Positions 7,633-15,601 of a stretch of 64,000 nt of DNA are shown here, piece after piece; within the stretch, counting starts at the first letter, position 1; the number at the start of each line of letters is the position of its first letter. This DNA is from Runella sp. MFBS21 (lineage in GTDB: Bacteria > Bacteroidota > Bacteroidia > Cytophagales > Spirosomataceae). The stretch lies in NCBI RefSeq assembly GCF_029433105.1, contig NZ_JARNTW010000014.1, positions 1 through 64,000 on the forward strand, written 5' to 3'. Both the position numbers and the translations under genes were made by a program. The notes under the pieces are model-generated. The model was not told the origin of the DNA and did no database searches. It saw nothing but the letters and a program-made list of their open reading frames with translations.

Positions 7633-8802
7633 ATGAGTCTCAACGAACACACTCAATTTTTTGGTGCTCCGGGCGAACCCACTCCGCCCAAAATGCCCTT
7701 GTCTTCTACGCCTTCTTTATCCTCTAATATAGGTATTCCAGTCGAGCCTTCTATCGAGCCTGACCCCATGCCTGAGCCACCCTCGACTCCTCCTAGAGAC
7801 AATAAAAAACTAGTGGGTGCTTTGGCCATTGGGGCAGTGGCCGTAGGCAGTGTTGGGTTTATTTCATGGACTGCTTTTGACGGCGAGGGGGAGGTGGCGC
7901 CTCCAGTAGCTGCGCCAGATTCGGTTATTCAGAAAGTAGTCCCAGAGCTAGTCGTAGAACCTGAACCCGAGATGAAAGCTCCCGAGCCAGTAGTAGAAGA
8001 ACTAAAACCTTCGCCCCCTCCTGCTCCCAAACCTGTAGTGGCACGTGCCCCTAAGCCCAAACCTGAGCCAGAACCGATGGCCTCGCCGGTATTGCCCGAT
8101 GATATTAAAATTGCCAACGTGAGTGATGATACCGAGTTTAAAGATGCTTTCTTAGAAGCGCGCGACCAAGTAGGGCCTGGTGGGTTGTTTGAATATAAAG
8201 GTCATTGGTACAGTACATTTTCGATTGAAGAATGGAATAAAATGCCCGCCGATATGCGCGATGAATTCAATACTCGTATCGAGCCCATTGTCAATCCTGT
8301 TGAAATGGCAGAGGCTGAACCAGTCACAGAAGCGCCCCTAGAACCTCTTATATTAAAATTGGATACTGATAATGACGGTGTTGACGACGTATTTATGTCT
8401 GACAAAAACCGTGATGGTAAAGCCGATCTTCTTATCAAAGATGAAGTAGGTGAGGGGACTTCTGGCATCATGTACGTCGATAAAGACAATGATGGTAAGC
8501 TGGAGACTGCTATTCCAGTTTCGGATGAGGGGAAGGTATTGGAAGACCAGTCTTATAAGCTCGATACTCCTTTAGAAATGCCAATGGGTGGCGAAAATAC
8601 GGCCACGGCTAGTTTGGGAGGAGGCGAGATTTCGGAGGTAATTGAGGTAGAATCAGAGTCGATAGAGATGGCAGTGCCTGTACATCAAGACCTTGCTCAT
8701 TTTGATCCCATCCAGCATACCGAATTACCGATTACGCTTGACCCCAATTTCGGTACAGATGCCGAAATTGATGCCGCAACTGATGATTTGTTCAACGTTT
8801 AA
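7633..8802 (+). CDS. Single-pass membrane protein with Pro-rich arm, conserved W-rich module and Ca-binding-like loops
   Basis: The 389-residue product is not recognised as a named family. It has a cytoplasmic Pro-rich N-terminus (1-55), one membrane helix (about 59-80) and a long Pro/Glu/Val-rich stretch to residue 155. A compact module (about 163-222) with 'FKDAFLEAR', 'GPGGLFEYKGHWY' and 'EEW' recurs in the next gene. After it come three DxDxDG-type loops (DTDNDGVDD, DKNRDGKAD, DKDNDGKLE; about 243-290), as in thrombospondin type 3 or EF-hand-like calcium sites. The C-terminus ends in an acidic tail, DDLFNV. No signal peptide precedes the TM, so the C-terminal part should be periplasmic. 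It sits between two FHA genes. Confidence 0.8.
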   Translation: MSLNEHTQFFGAPGEPTPPKMPLSSTPSLSSNIGIPVEPSIEPDPMPEPPSTPPRDNKKLVGALAIGAVAVGSVGFISWTAFDGEGEVAPPVAAPDSVIQKVVPELVVEPEPEMKAPEPVVEELKPSPPPAPKPVVARAPKPKPEPEPMASPVLPDDIKIANVSDDTEFKDAFLEARDQVGPGGLFEYKGHWYSTFSIEEWNKMPADMRDEFNTRIEPIVNPVEMAEAEPVTEAPLEPLILKLDTDNDGVDDVFMSDKNRDGKADLLIKDEVGEGTSGIMYVDKDNDGKLETAIPVSDEGKVLEDQSYKLDTPLEMPMGGENTATASLGGGEISEVIEVESESIEMAVPVHQDLAHFDPIQHTELPITLDPNFGTDAEIDAATDDLFNV

Positions 8803-8820
8803 TCTCCAACCATAAAAAGT

Positions 8821-9495
8821 ATGTTAGACGAAACAGGCTTATTAGGCGCTACCCCAAAAGAAGCCCCTAAAATGGAAATTCCTCCTGCCAAACCTGAAAT
8901 TGAAAAAGAAGAGCCTCAGTCTTTTAGACCTGATAAAATGACGCGTACAGAGATGATTGGGGCGGGGGCCATTATGCTAGGTAATATCGCTTTTGTATCA
9001 TGGTGGTCGATGAACGAAGGCAATCCTGAAGTGGCTGAGGTCGTGAGTGCTCCTTCCACTACTACGACTCCGCCGCCCGTGGTAGTACCCCCTACCTTGG
9101 TATCAAACGAATCCCCAAGTACGGATATGTCAATCCTAGAAGTAGCGGAGGTCAAACAAGAAGTATCTTTCAAAGAGGCTTTTGATGCTGCACGTGCGCA
9201 AGTAGGTCCTGGGGGCATATTTGAGTGGAGAGGTCAATGGTACAATACCTATACAGCTGAAGAATGGCAAGGAATGACTCCTTCGGTAAAAGAAGATTAT
9301 GCAGAATTGGTAAAACCCTATGTAGAACCTAGTGGTGATATGCCTGTGGTGGATACGCCTCAAAGTTTGATAGGACCCGAAGGTGGAGACGAGATTGCTC
9401 ATGCTGAGACTGATGTACCATTGTTTGGTTTACATTCTCCTTTGCATGATACATCCCATCTTGATACCATGGATGACTTGTTTACCACTTCCTAA
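8821..9495 (+). CDS. Paralogue of the preceding membrane protein, shorter
   Basis: The 224-residue product repeats the layout of its neighbour: cytoplasmic Pro/Glu-rich arm (1-40), membrane helix about 44-63, Thr/Pro/Val linker, the same module at about 118-172 ('FKEAFDAAR', 'GPGGIFEWRGQWY', 'EEW') and a matching acidic end (MDDLFTTS). It lacks the calcium-loop segment. The pair, 18 bp apart, probably arose by tandem duplication and may assemble together in the inner membrane. The function is unknown. The position between FHA proteins suggests signal relay or anchoring for the secretion system, which is an inference. Confidence 0.8.
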   Translation: MLDETGLLGATPKEAPKMEIPPAKPEIEKEEPQSFRPDKMTRTEMIGAGAIMLGNIAFVSWWSMNEGNPEVAEVVSAPSTTTTPPPVVVPPTLVSNESPSTDMSILEVAEVKQEVSFKEAFDAARAQVGPGGIFEWRGQWYNTYTAEEWQGMTPSVKEDYAELVKPYVEPSGDMPVVDTPQSLIGPEGGDEIAHAETDVPLFGLHSPLHDTSHLDTMDDLFTTS

Positions 9496-9499
9496 ACTC

Positions 9500-9539
9500 A
9501 AAACATAAAGAAGTAATACTCCCTTATGTTTTGGGAGTA
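9500..9539 (+). other. Two mutually exclusive hairpins between the membrane-protein pair and the second FHA gene
   Basis: AAAACATAA (9500-9508) pairs perfectly with TTATGTTTT (9524-9532). TACTCCC (9517-9523) pairs perfectly with GGGAGTA (9533-9539). The arms interleave with no spare loop, so only one stem can form at a time. No T-run follows. This may be an attenuator-like or processing element. Confidence 0.35.
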
Positions 9540-9614
9540 AGGTATTAAACAGTAGAGCAAAAATTTTGGCGTGACCTTTCTTTCAGAATTAGTAGTTTTT
9601 TAGATTATTTCAGG

Positions 9615-10355
9615 ATGTTTGAATACGTTTTTCGATGTAAGGAATGCCAGCATTCCAAAAAAGGACAATCACCCGTTAAATTGCTGCCAGGGAGTCCTGC
9701 AAAGCTCAATTGTGTTCAGCAACGTCCCGAGAAGTGTATTTATATAGTGATTCAAGAAGCGGGAGCGCCGCTTCAAGCTACCCAAGAGCAGGCTGCCGCT
9801 AAAGTGCCGCCTCCCTTGCCGCCTCCCGTCGATTATCACCGCACGGTATCTCCAGAGCGAGGAGGGCCCGTGATTGCTCCTTTGTCTGGACAAGAAGTCC
9901 AGCTTCAAAATGAAATATTTCAGCAAACAGGGGCGGTAGGGTTTATTGTGGTGCATGACGAGAATGCAGCATCACAAACTCATCCGCTTCGTATTGGCCC
10001 CAATGTGATTGGTCGTAAAAGTTCGGTACCCACCGCCGATATTTTGATTGATACCGTCGATGGAATGATGAGTAGGCGGCATGTGATATTGGAAGTAACG
10101 CGTGATAAGTACGGCCAATTTCAATACTTGATTGCTGAAGCGGGTAGTAAAAATGGGACTTTTGTAATAGGTGCTAAAGACCCTATGCGTAAATTAAAGC
10201 TCGAACCGGAAGATTTAATTTATCTGGAAGACGGTGACACCATTCAAATGGGACGAACCAAAGTAGTTTTACAAACCACAAGAAGCGCGTCAAACGCCCG
10301 AGATGCTGCGCGAAATGTGCAAAATACCGATTACTCTAAAACAATCATCTGGTAA
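9615..10355 (+). CDS. Second FHA-domain protein with N-terminal Cys cluster
   Basis: The 246-residue product has an N-terminal Cys cluster (C8-x2-C11, then Cys near 33 and 41) that looks like a small zinc ribbon, a Pro-rich hinge (about 60-95) and an FHA domain (about 110-220). The FHA marks are 'GPNVIGRKSS', 'DGMMSRRHVIL' (S-x-x-H) and 'AEAGSKNGTFVIG'. It is a soluble phosphothreonine reader that could couple the kinase at 5050-6612 to a T6SS component. It follows the paired membrane proteins by 119 bp and precedes the phosphatase by 18 bp. Confidence 0.88.
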   Translation: MFEYVFRCKECQHSKKGQSPVKLLPGSPAKLNCVQQRPEKCIYIVIQEAGAPLQATQEQAAAKVPPPLPPPVDYHRTVSPERGGPVIAPLSGQEVQLQNEIFQQTGAVGFIVVHDENAASQTHPLRIGPNVIGRKSSVPTADILIDTVDGMMSRRHVILEVTRDKYGQFQYLIAEAGSKNGTFVIGAKDPMRKLKLEPEDLIYLEDGDTIQMGRTKVVLQTTRSASNARDAARNVQNTDYSKTIIW

Positions 10356-10373
10356 GCAACTCCCTCTTTATTT

Positions 10374-11291
10374 ATGGCGATTACAATTTGTCAGCCTTTA
10401 GGTTTTACTTTTCAGGGACAACGCGAAAATAACGAAGACGCTATCTTCCCGCCCTCTGGTCAAGCTACGTCATCTCAACGTTTTTTTGTAGTATGCGACG
10501 GGGTCGGGGGTGCCCAAAAAGGTGAACTCGCCAGCATGACTGCTAGTACGGGTTTTGCCGAATACTTCAATCAGCACCCCGCTTCCCAATTTTCGATTAC
10601 TTATATTCAAGAGGCTTTTGAGTATGTTCAACAAAAATTCGACCAGATACTGTCGATGCAATATCTTCTCAAAGGCATGGCTACTACCCTTACGCTGGTA
10701 GCTATCGGCGAAAATGACATCACCGTGGCGCATATTGGCGACAGTCGCATTTATCAGATAAGAAATGGCAAGGTCGTGTTTAAAAGTGAAGACCATTCGA
10801 AGGTAAATTATTTGCTCAGGGCTGGGATGATTACGCCGGAGCAAGCACTCGTTCATCCCGAACGAAACGTAATTACGAGGGCGATTCAAGGCTCACACCG
10901 CCAAACCGAAATCGAAACCACTCTTTTGACTGACATTGTGGCGGGAGATTATTTTTTTCAATGTACCGATGGCGTACTCGAAAATGTGACCGATGAAGCT
11001 CTTTGTCAGATACTTGATAGTGAGCAATCGGAGGCCGATAAGCTTCAGCTTATCCTGAACCTTTGCGAAGGAAATACCAGAGATAACTATTCGGGGTATT
11101 TGGTGAAAATTGAGTCAGTAAACAAGCAAGACCACAATGCTTGGGTAGACAATGTCAAATTGATGAGTGCCGAATCGCTTGATCAAACCGTTGATTTTGG
11201 CGGTGCTAAATCTACCAAAAAGCCAGTGGCAGATCCTCCTTCCAATTCGGTTGATTTAGGAAATGGACTTTGGTATTTAGGAAATTCTTGA
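10374..11291 (+). CDS. PP2C-family Ser/Thr phosphatase (PppA-like)
   Basis: The 305-residue product is a bacterial PPM/PP2C metallophosphatase. Metal-site motifs are visible in order: 'QRENNEDAIF' near residue 20, 'VVCDGVGG' near 42, 'AHIGDSRIYQI' near 123, 'CTDGVLENV' near 200 and 'RDNYSG' near 238. The last 50 residues are a polar tail. It would reverse phosphorylation by the transmembrane kinase, as PppA does for PpkA. It ends the co-oriented FHA/membrane-protein run; a 222-bp gap follows before the next gene. Confidence 0.92.
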   Translation: MAITICQPLGFTFQGQRENNEDAIFPPSGQATSSQRFFVVCDGVGGAQKGELASMTASTGFAEYFNQHPASQFSITYIQEAFEYVQQKFDQILSMQYLLKGMATTLTLVAIGENDITVAHIGDSRIYQIRNGKVVFKSEDHSKVNYLLRAGMITPEQALVHPERNVITRAIQGSHRQTEIETTLLTDIVAGDYFFQCTDGVLENVTDEALCQILDSEQSEADKLQLILNLCEGNTRDNYSGYLVKIESVNKQDHNAWVDNVKLMSAESLDQTVDFGGAKSTKKPVADPPSNSVDLGNGLWYLGNS

Positions 11292-11386
11292 AGGTAAATC
11301 ACTACCATGATTTGCTATATTGCCAATAGAAAATAGGACCCACTTTGAGATTTACCTCTTCTGTGAAAATAGCCCCTAAAGTTTTT

Positions 11387-11400
11387 CTACCGTTAGATAA
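11387..11400 (+). promoter_or_regulatory. Island motif copy 3: CTACCGTTAGATAA
   Basis: It matches the ACCGTTTGATAA core with one change and lies 113 nt upstream of the exported-protein gene at 11514, in the gap after the phosphatase gene. Confidence 0.4.
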
Positions 11401-11513
11401 TTAAAGGCTTTGGAGTAGCTCAAATAAAGTAACTTTCCATGGGTATTTTGTAAAAACAAACGCCGCAATCGTATATCCTTACGAAATAATTTTCTTGAAA
11501 ATTCTTAACGAAA

Positions 11514-14500
11514 ATGAAAAAGTCAGTACTTCTGAAGGGGCTTTTTGTGGTTTTATGGGGTGTTCATCTCTCTAGTTTAGCACAATGGACCAATGTCACC
11601 CTTGATAAAAATTCACGTATTTCGAGCGATGTCAGTAAAGTTTATAAATCTACTCTTTATGGCGTGGCTAGCGACGATCAGGGAGGTACGCTCATGGCTT
11701 GGGCCGAACGCGAAGGCAATACTGCCGCTATGTACGTACAGCGATATGACGCCAACGGAACCCCTCAATATACCGCCAACCCTAATGATAAAAGAGGCAG
11801 AAGGATTTTTGTAATAACAGGTAATATCGAAGACCCTAACTGCGATGATGGTATAAAAACAATCGGACTCTATCACCCTGACGGAGCCAATTATGCTATT
11901 TTGGTGTACACCATCAAAAGATTGAAAAGATGCAATGATTACCCCGCCTCATACCTTTTATATCAAGTAATCAATCTTAGTGATGGAGCGCCGCAAATCC
12001 CCAATGGTACCGAACCTTATTGGGGGTTTACGTTGGCAGAATATTGTGGGGCACCCAATCCTGCTGAAGCGAGTAATGTCACTAAATATGCAAATTTGCA
12101 ATGGCATGCCTCATTTGTCCCTAATGGAGGAAAGCTCGCTATTGTTTCCAATTACAGAAACTATAACAATTATATCAATGGGACTGACAAAGGAAGTGAT
12201 TTGAGACTTGATTTGGTAGACCTAGCAAGTCCCACTACGCGACCAGCCGCTACATTTGTCGAAAACGAAGACGGATATCAGTTTCGTCCAAGGGTTTATG
12301 GCGCGGCTTGGGGAGGTGGAGTTTCTATTTTTGTGAGCCATAGCGATAACCTAAATCGTCTGTATGTCAAATCATATCGCGTAGATGGCAGCACCATCAC
12401 CAAACAATATTCGACTCGTATTGATAACAGCAGCGACATTGAGCAGGTAATCCAGGTTCAAAATTCTGTGGTACAACCTTCCTCTGGAGAATTGGTGGTT
12501 TATGCTCGCAACAACGGTACTGCTGCTTCGGGAGCCGATGTAAGGGGGCATCGTTTCCGAATCAGTGATGGGACTTTTTTGGGAGCATCTACGCTCTTCA
12601 ATGCCGCCACTGCGCTTGAGGTAAATACTACTACTGGTATCAATGGAAATACTTGTTTCTTATATCTCAACAAAGCTGCTAACGCCCAAGTGATGCGTAC
12701 CTTCATTGGAACGAATGCCGTAAGCGCCGAAAGAACCGTCATCAATGGATATAGCGGAGGAGGGAGTTCACTGACGGGCCTATTGATAGATGATGCCGCT
12801 GGAACTCAGCGCTATTTCATTACGGGCAAGGTAAGCAATCGTTTGTATGCTCAATTGGCTAGCGTCAATAGTAGCGGAGCTATCAATCTTTTGTGGGGAA
12901 ACGACGGACGCCTTATTGCGGACGTAGGTACAGGTACTTATCGTGGAAATATCAGACATGCCTATAGCAAAGGGTCGGTCAATCCTTACATTTCTATTTG
13001 GGAAGATGAGCGCAATGCTTCGGGCAGTTGTGTAGGTGATTTATATGCCCAAGCACTTGATTTGAATGGTAACATGCCCGATATCATTCGCAAGCCTAGT
13101 CTACCTACCAATGTCTGTGTAGGTGCAAAAACAACAATTACATTTGGCTGGTTAAACCAAGGTTTTTCTAGTAATTTTTCAGTGGCGATATTGAATGAAG
13201 CAGGGACTAATACGATTAGAACACTGAGCGAGACAGCCACTACTTCGCCTTTGACGGTGACCATTCCAGCAGATTTACCAACGGGCAAGTACAGAGTCCA
13301 GATTGTGGGGGTTCCCCAAACATCAGGAGTTAGCTTTCCTTATAAGTCACCCATGAGCGATGTTATCACTGTCAATCCCTTACCAACTATTGTAGCATCT
13401 GCTTCCAAAACGCTCTATTCTGTAGGAGAAACCATAGAACTGAAAGCCACCGGCGGAACTGTATACGAATGGAGTGGGCCTGCTTCGTTTGCATCTGCTA
13501 ATCAGAATCCCACTCGTCCAAACGCCACCGTAGCCATGAGTGGAAAGTATGTAGTGAGAGGTCAGAGCATTAGTGGATGTATTGATACTGCTTCGGTGAC
13601 AATTACCGTATCGACGTCGGGTATCTCCAAACCTAGTCTGAATCGAACAACATTATGTACGAAAGACACGTTGGTAGTGACCTTTACGACGACTGGGACC
13701 TTCAACAGTGGAAATGTTTTTACGGCAGAGTTGATACCAGAAGGCAGTAATACACCCTATACGAGTCTGAGTTCTCGCAATACAACCATAGTAGGCAATA
13801 CGATTCGATTTCGGATCGATGAGTACTTGTCGAGTGGAATTACAGATGCCCAAAAGCGCTTTAAGGTACGAGTTCGCAGCAGCAATCCTGCAGGAGTGAG
13901 TGTGGAAGATAGTGAGGTGTTTACGATAGTGAGCAATCCAAGTGTGGTAGCACAGGCCAATTCCCAGAAGAATTTGCAGCTATGCGAAGGGCGGGTGTTG
14001 GTATTGTCGGGGACGAGTGGTTTTACGAGTTATATCTGGACGGGACCGGGGAATTTCCGACTGACGTCGACGGTTGCGAATTTGACACCCTTTTCGGCAG
14101 GACCAAGTAGCAGTGGAATGTATCATGTTCGAGCGGTGGGGAGTTGTGGGGAGTCTCGCGATAGTGTACGAGTGACGGTGAGTACGGTAGCGAAGCCGAA
14201 TGCAGTGAGTGAGAAGAGTACGTATTATGTAGGGGAGACGATAGGATTAAAGGTAGAGAATGATTTTAGCATCTGTCCACCGGCTTGTGACTACACGATA
14301 GGTTGGACGGGTCCGGGAGGCTTCACGGGTAGTGGATTGAGTGTAAGTAGGCCCAATGCGTCGGTGAGCATGAGTGGTAGTTATATTGTGACGGTGCGTA
14401 GTGGGGCAGGATGTGAAAACAAAGATACGGTATTGGTGACGGTATCGACCAAGCCAGTGACGGGGATTACGAATGTGAGCGTAAATACAAATTCGGTCTG

Positions 14501-15281
14501 TCCAGGGTCTGGGATAAGTGTGAGTTTTGGGATAGAGCCTTCGGATGGGGTGGGTAATTTTAGTGTGTTTTTGGTCGATGGCAGTGGTCAGAAAGTAGGG
14601 GGGAGTTTAGGAAGTGGAACTCAAAGTCCGCTACAAGCGATGCTTCCGGCGAGTATAGGAGCAGGAAGTAATTATCAATTGTTGGTAGAGAGTGGCACGG
14701 TGAGAGGCACGAGTCGTGCGATTGGGATTTTGGCTTCTGCTACGGCCCAAATGCTCCAACCTAGTCGAGATACCTCGATTATTTATCGCAAGACGGGTAA
14801 TAACTTTCAGGTACGGGTAAGACTTACGGGCAGTGGTCCCTTTACGCTTACTTTTAGTGGTGGTCGTACGGTGCGAGTACAAAATGCGGGAGATACGACC
14901 TTGAGTTTTCGGATAGAGACGGCGGGGCCATTTAGTATACAGAGTGTAAGTGGAGCTTGTGGAGGGAGTTTGCAAGGAGTACAGACGGTTCAGTTGGGAC
15001 TCAAACAAGTCGTTGCTATCGAGGAAAAAGAAGAGGATATTAAGTTTGAATTGTGGCCTAATCCAGTAAGGGAGAAATTGGAACTGCATAGAAAGGGAAA
15101 AGGAGGAGTAACAATGCCTGCACAAGTAGAGGTGTTGGATATGAGTGGGCGGGTGATGTTAAAACATGACATGATACAAGACCGAGAAGAGATAGATTGT
15201 AAGGGTTTGTCGGTCGGTAGTTATTGGTTGCAGATAAAACAAGGAGAATATAAAGCGTCGTTTAGGTTTATCAAAAATTGA
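11514..15281 (+). CDS. Large exported mosaic protein with T9SS type A C-terminal sorting domain (1)
   Basis: The 1255-residue product has a signal peptide (about 1-23, ending LSSLAQ) and an N-terminal beta-propeller-like region (about 25-520). That region carries phrases such as 'LMAWAEREGNTAAMY' and 'NPYISIWEDERN' that recall repeat-containing surface proteins. Several Ig/PKD-like beta domains follow (about 525-1170) with 'YEWSGP', 'YIWTGPGNF' and 'IGWTGPGGF' repeats. The last 80 residues are a typical T9SS sorting domain (ELWPNPV, VEVLDMSGR, GSYWLQI). It should be carried across the outer membrane by T9SS and attached or released. DNA 13641-15025 is nearly identical to 17114-18498 in the next gene. 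The ligand or function is unknown. Confidence 0.88.
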   Translation: MKKSVLLKGLFVVLWGVHLSSLAQWTNVTLDKNSRISSDVSKVYKSTLYGVASDDQGGTLMAWAEREGNTAAMYVQRYDANGTPQYTANPNDKRGRRIFVITGNIEDPNCDDGIKTIGLYHPDGANYAILVYTIKRLKRCNDYPASYLLYQVINLSDGAPQIPNGTEPYWGFTLAEYCGAPNPAEASNVTKYANLQWHASFVPNGGKLAIVSNYRNYNNYINGTDKGSDLRLDLVDLASPTTRPAATFVENEDGYQFRPRVYGAAWGGGVSIFVSHSDNLNRLYVKSYRVDGSTITKQYSTRIDNSSDIEQVIQVQNSVVQPSSGELVVYARNNGTAASGADVRGHRFRISDGTFLGASTLFNAATALEVNTTTGINGNTCFLYLNKAANAQVMRTFIGTNAVSAERTVINGYSGGGSSLTGLLIDDAAGTQRYFITGKVSNRLYAQLASVNSSGAINLLWGNDGRLIADVGTGTYRGNIRHAYSKGSVNPYISIWEDERNASGSCVGDLYAQALDLNGNMPDIIRKPSLPTNVCVGAKTTITFGWLNQGFSSNFSVAILNEAGTNTIRTLSETATTSPLTVTIPADLPTGKYRVQIVGVPQTSGVSFPYKSPMSDVITVNPLPTIVASASKTLYSVGETIELKATGGTVYEWSGPASFASANQNPTRPNATVAMSGKYVVRGQSISGCIDTASVTITVSTSGISKPSLNRTTLCTKDTLVVTFTTTGTFNSGNVFTAELIPEGSNTPYTSLSSRNTTIVGNTIRFRIDEYLSSGITDAQKRFKVRVRSSNPAGVSVEDSEVFTIVSNPSVVAQANSQKNLQLCEGRVLVLSGTSGFTSYIWTGPGNFRLTSTVANLTPFSAGPSSSGMYHVRAVGSCGESRDSVRVTVSTVAKPNAVSEKSTYYVGETIGLKVENDFSICPPACDYTIGWTGPGGFTGSGLSVSRPNASVSMSGSYIVTVRSGAGCENKDTVLVTVSTKPVTGITNVSVNTNSVCPGSGISVSFGIEPSDGVGNFSVFLVDGSGQKVGGSLGSGTQSPLQAMLPASIGAGSNYQLLVESGTVRGTSRAIGILASATAQMLQPSRDTSIIYRKTGNNFQVRVRLTGSGPFTLTFSGGRTVRVQNAGDTTLSFRIETAGPFSIQSVSGACGGSLQGVQTVQLGLKQVVAIEEKEEDIKFELWPNPVREKLELHRKGKGGVTMPAQVEVLDMSGRVMLKHDMIQDREEIDCKGLSVGSYWLQIKQGEYKASFRFIKN
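13641..15025 (+). repeat. 1385-bp direct repeat, copy A
   Basis: It aligns without gaps to 17114-18498 at a constant offset of 3473 bp, with only scattered substitutions apart from a cluster near 14680-14750. It covers the Ig-like domains and stops just before the sorting domain. Flanks on both sides are diverged. Confidence 0.95.
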
Positions 15282-15601
15282 AGTTATAAGGTGGTTTTTG
15301 AAGAGAAGTTTCAAGCTGTATGACTCAAAAGAAGGGTGTTTTTTAGAATATACTTGATTATCAGGACAATAAACTATATTTTTATAGGCTTCTGATACGA
15401 AAAAGTTCAATCTGTGCATGAGTATGATGTCATTTTTAATACCGTTTGATAAAAACATATACTTGGGGAGATATTAAACTTTTTGTTTTAAGTAACTTGC
15501 CATCAATGCCTTGATCAAAATACTAAAAATGCTGATTTGGAATGAATTGAACTTGTAACAAAGACGGCAAAGGTTCTCAATGTTAAAAAACTAGAAAGGA
15601 A
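15282..15601. other. Non-coding gap between the two mosaic genes
   Basis: This 320-bp AT-rich stretch has no convincing gene. The one notable feature is a copy of the island motif at 15439-15455. No clear terminator is visible after the first mosaic gene. Confidence 0.6.
15439..15455 (+). promoter_or_regulatory. Island motif copy 4: ATACCGTTTGATAAAAA
   Basis: It matches copy 1 exactly over ACCGTTTGATAAAAA. It lies 146 nt upstream of the second mosaic gene at 15602. Confidence 0.45.

Noticed and set aside
14631-15125. Long antisense open frames inside the T9SS mosaic genes (also 18104-18481)
   Set aside because: They arise from the skewed codon style of the repeat block on the opposite strand; the products are Ser/Thr/Arg-rich nonsense with no domain.
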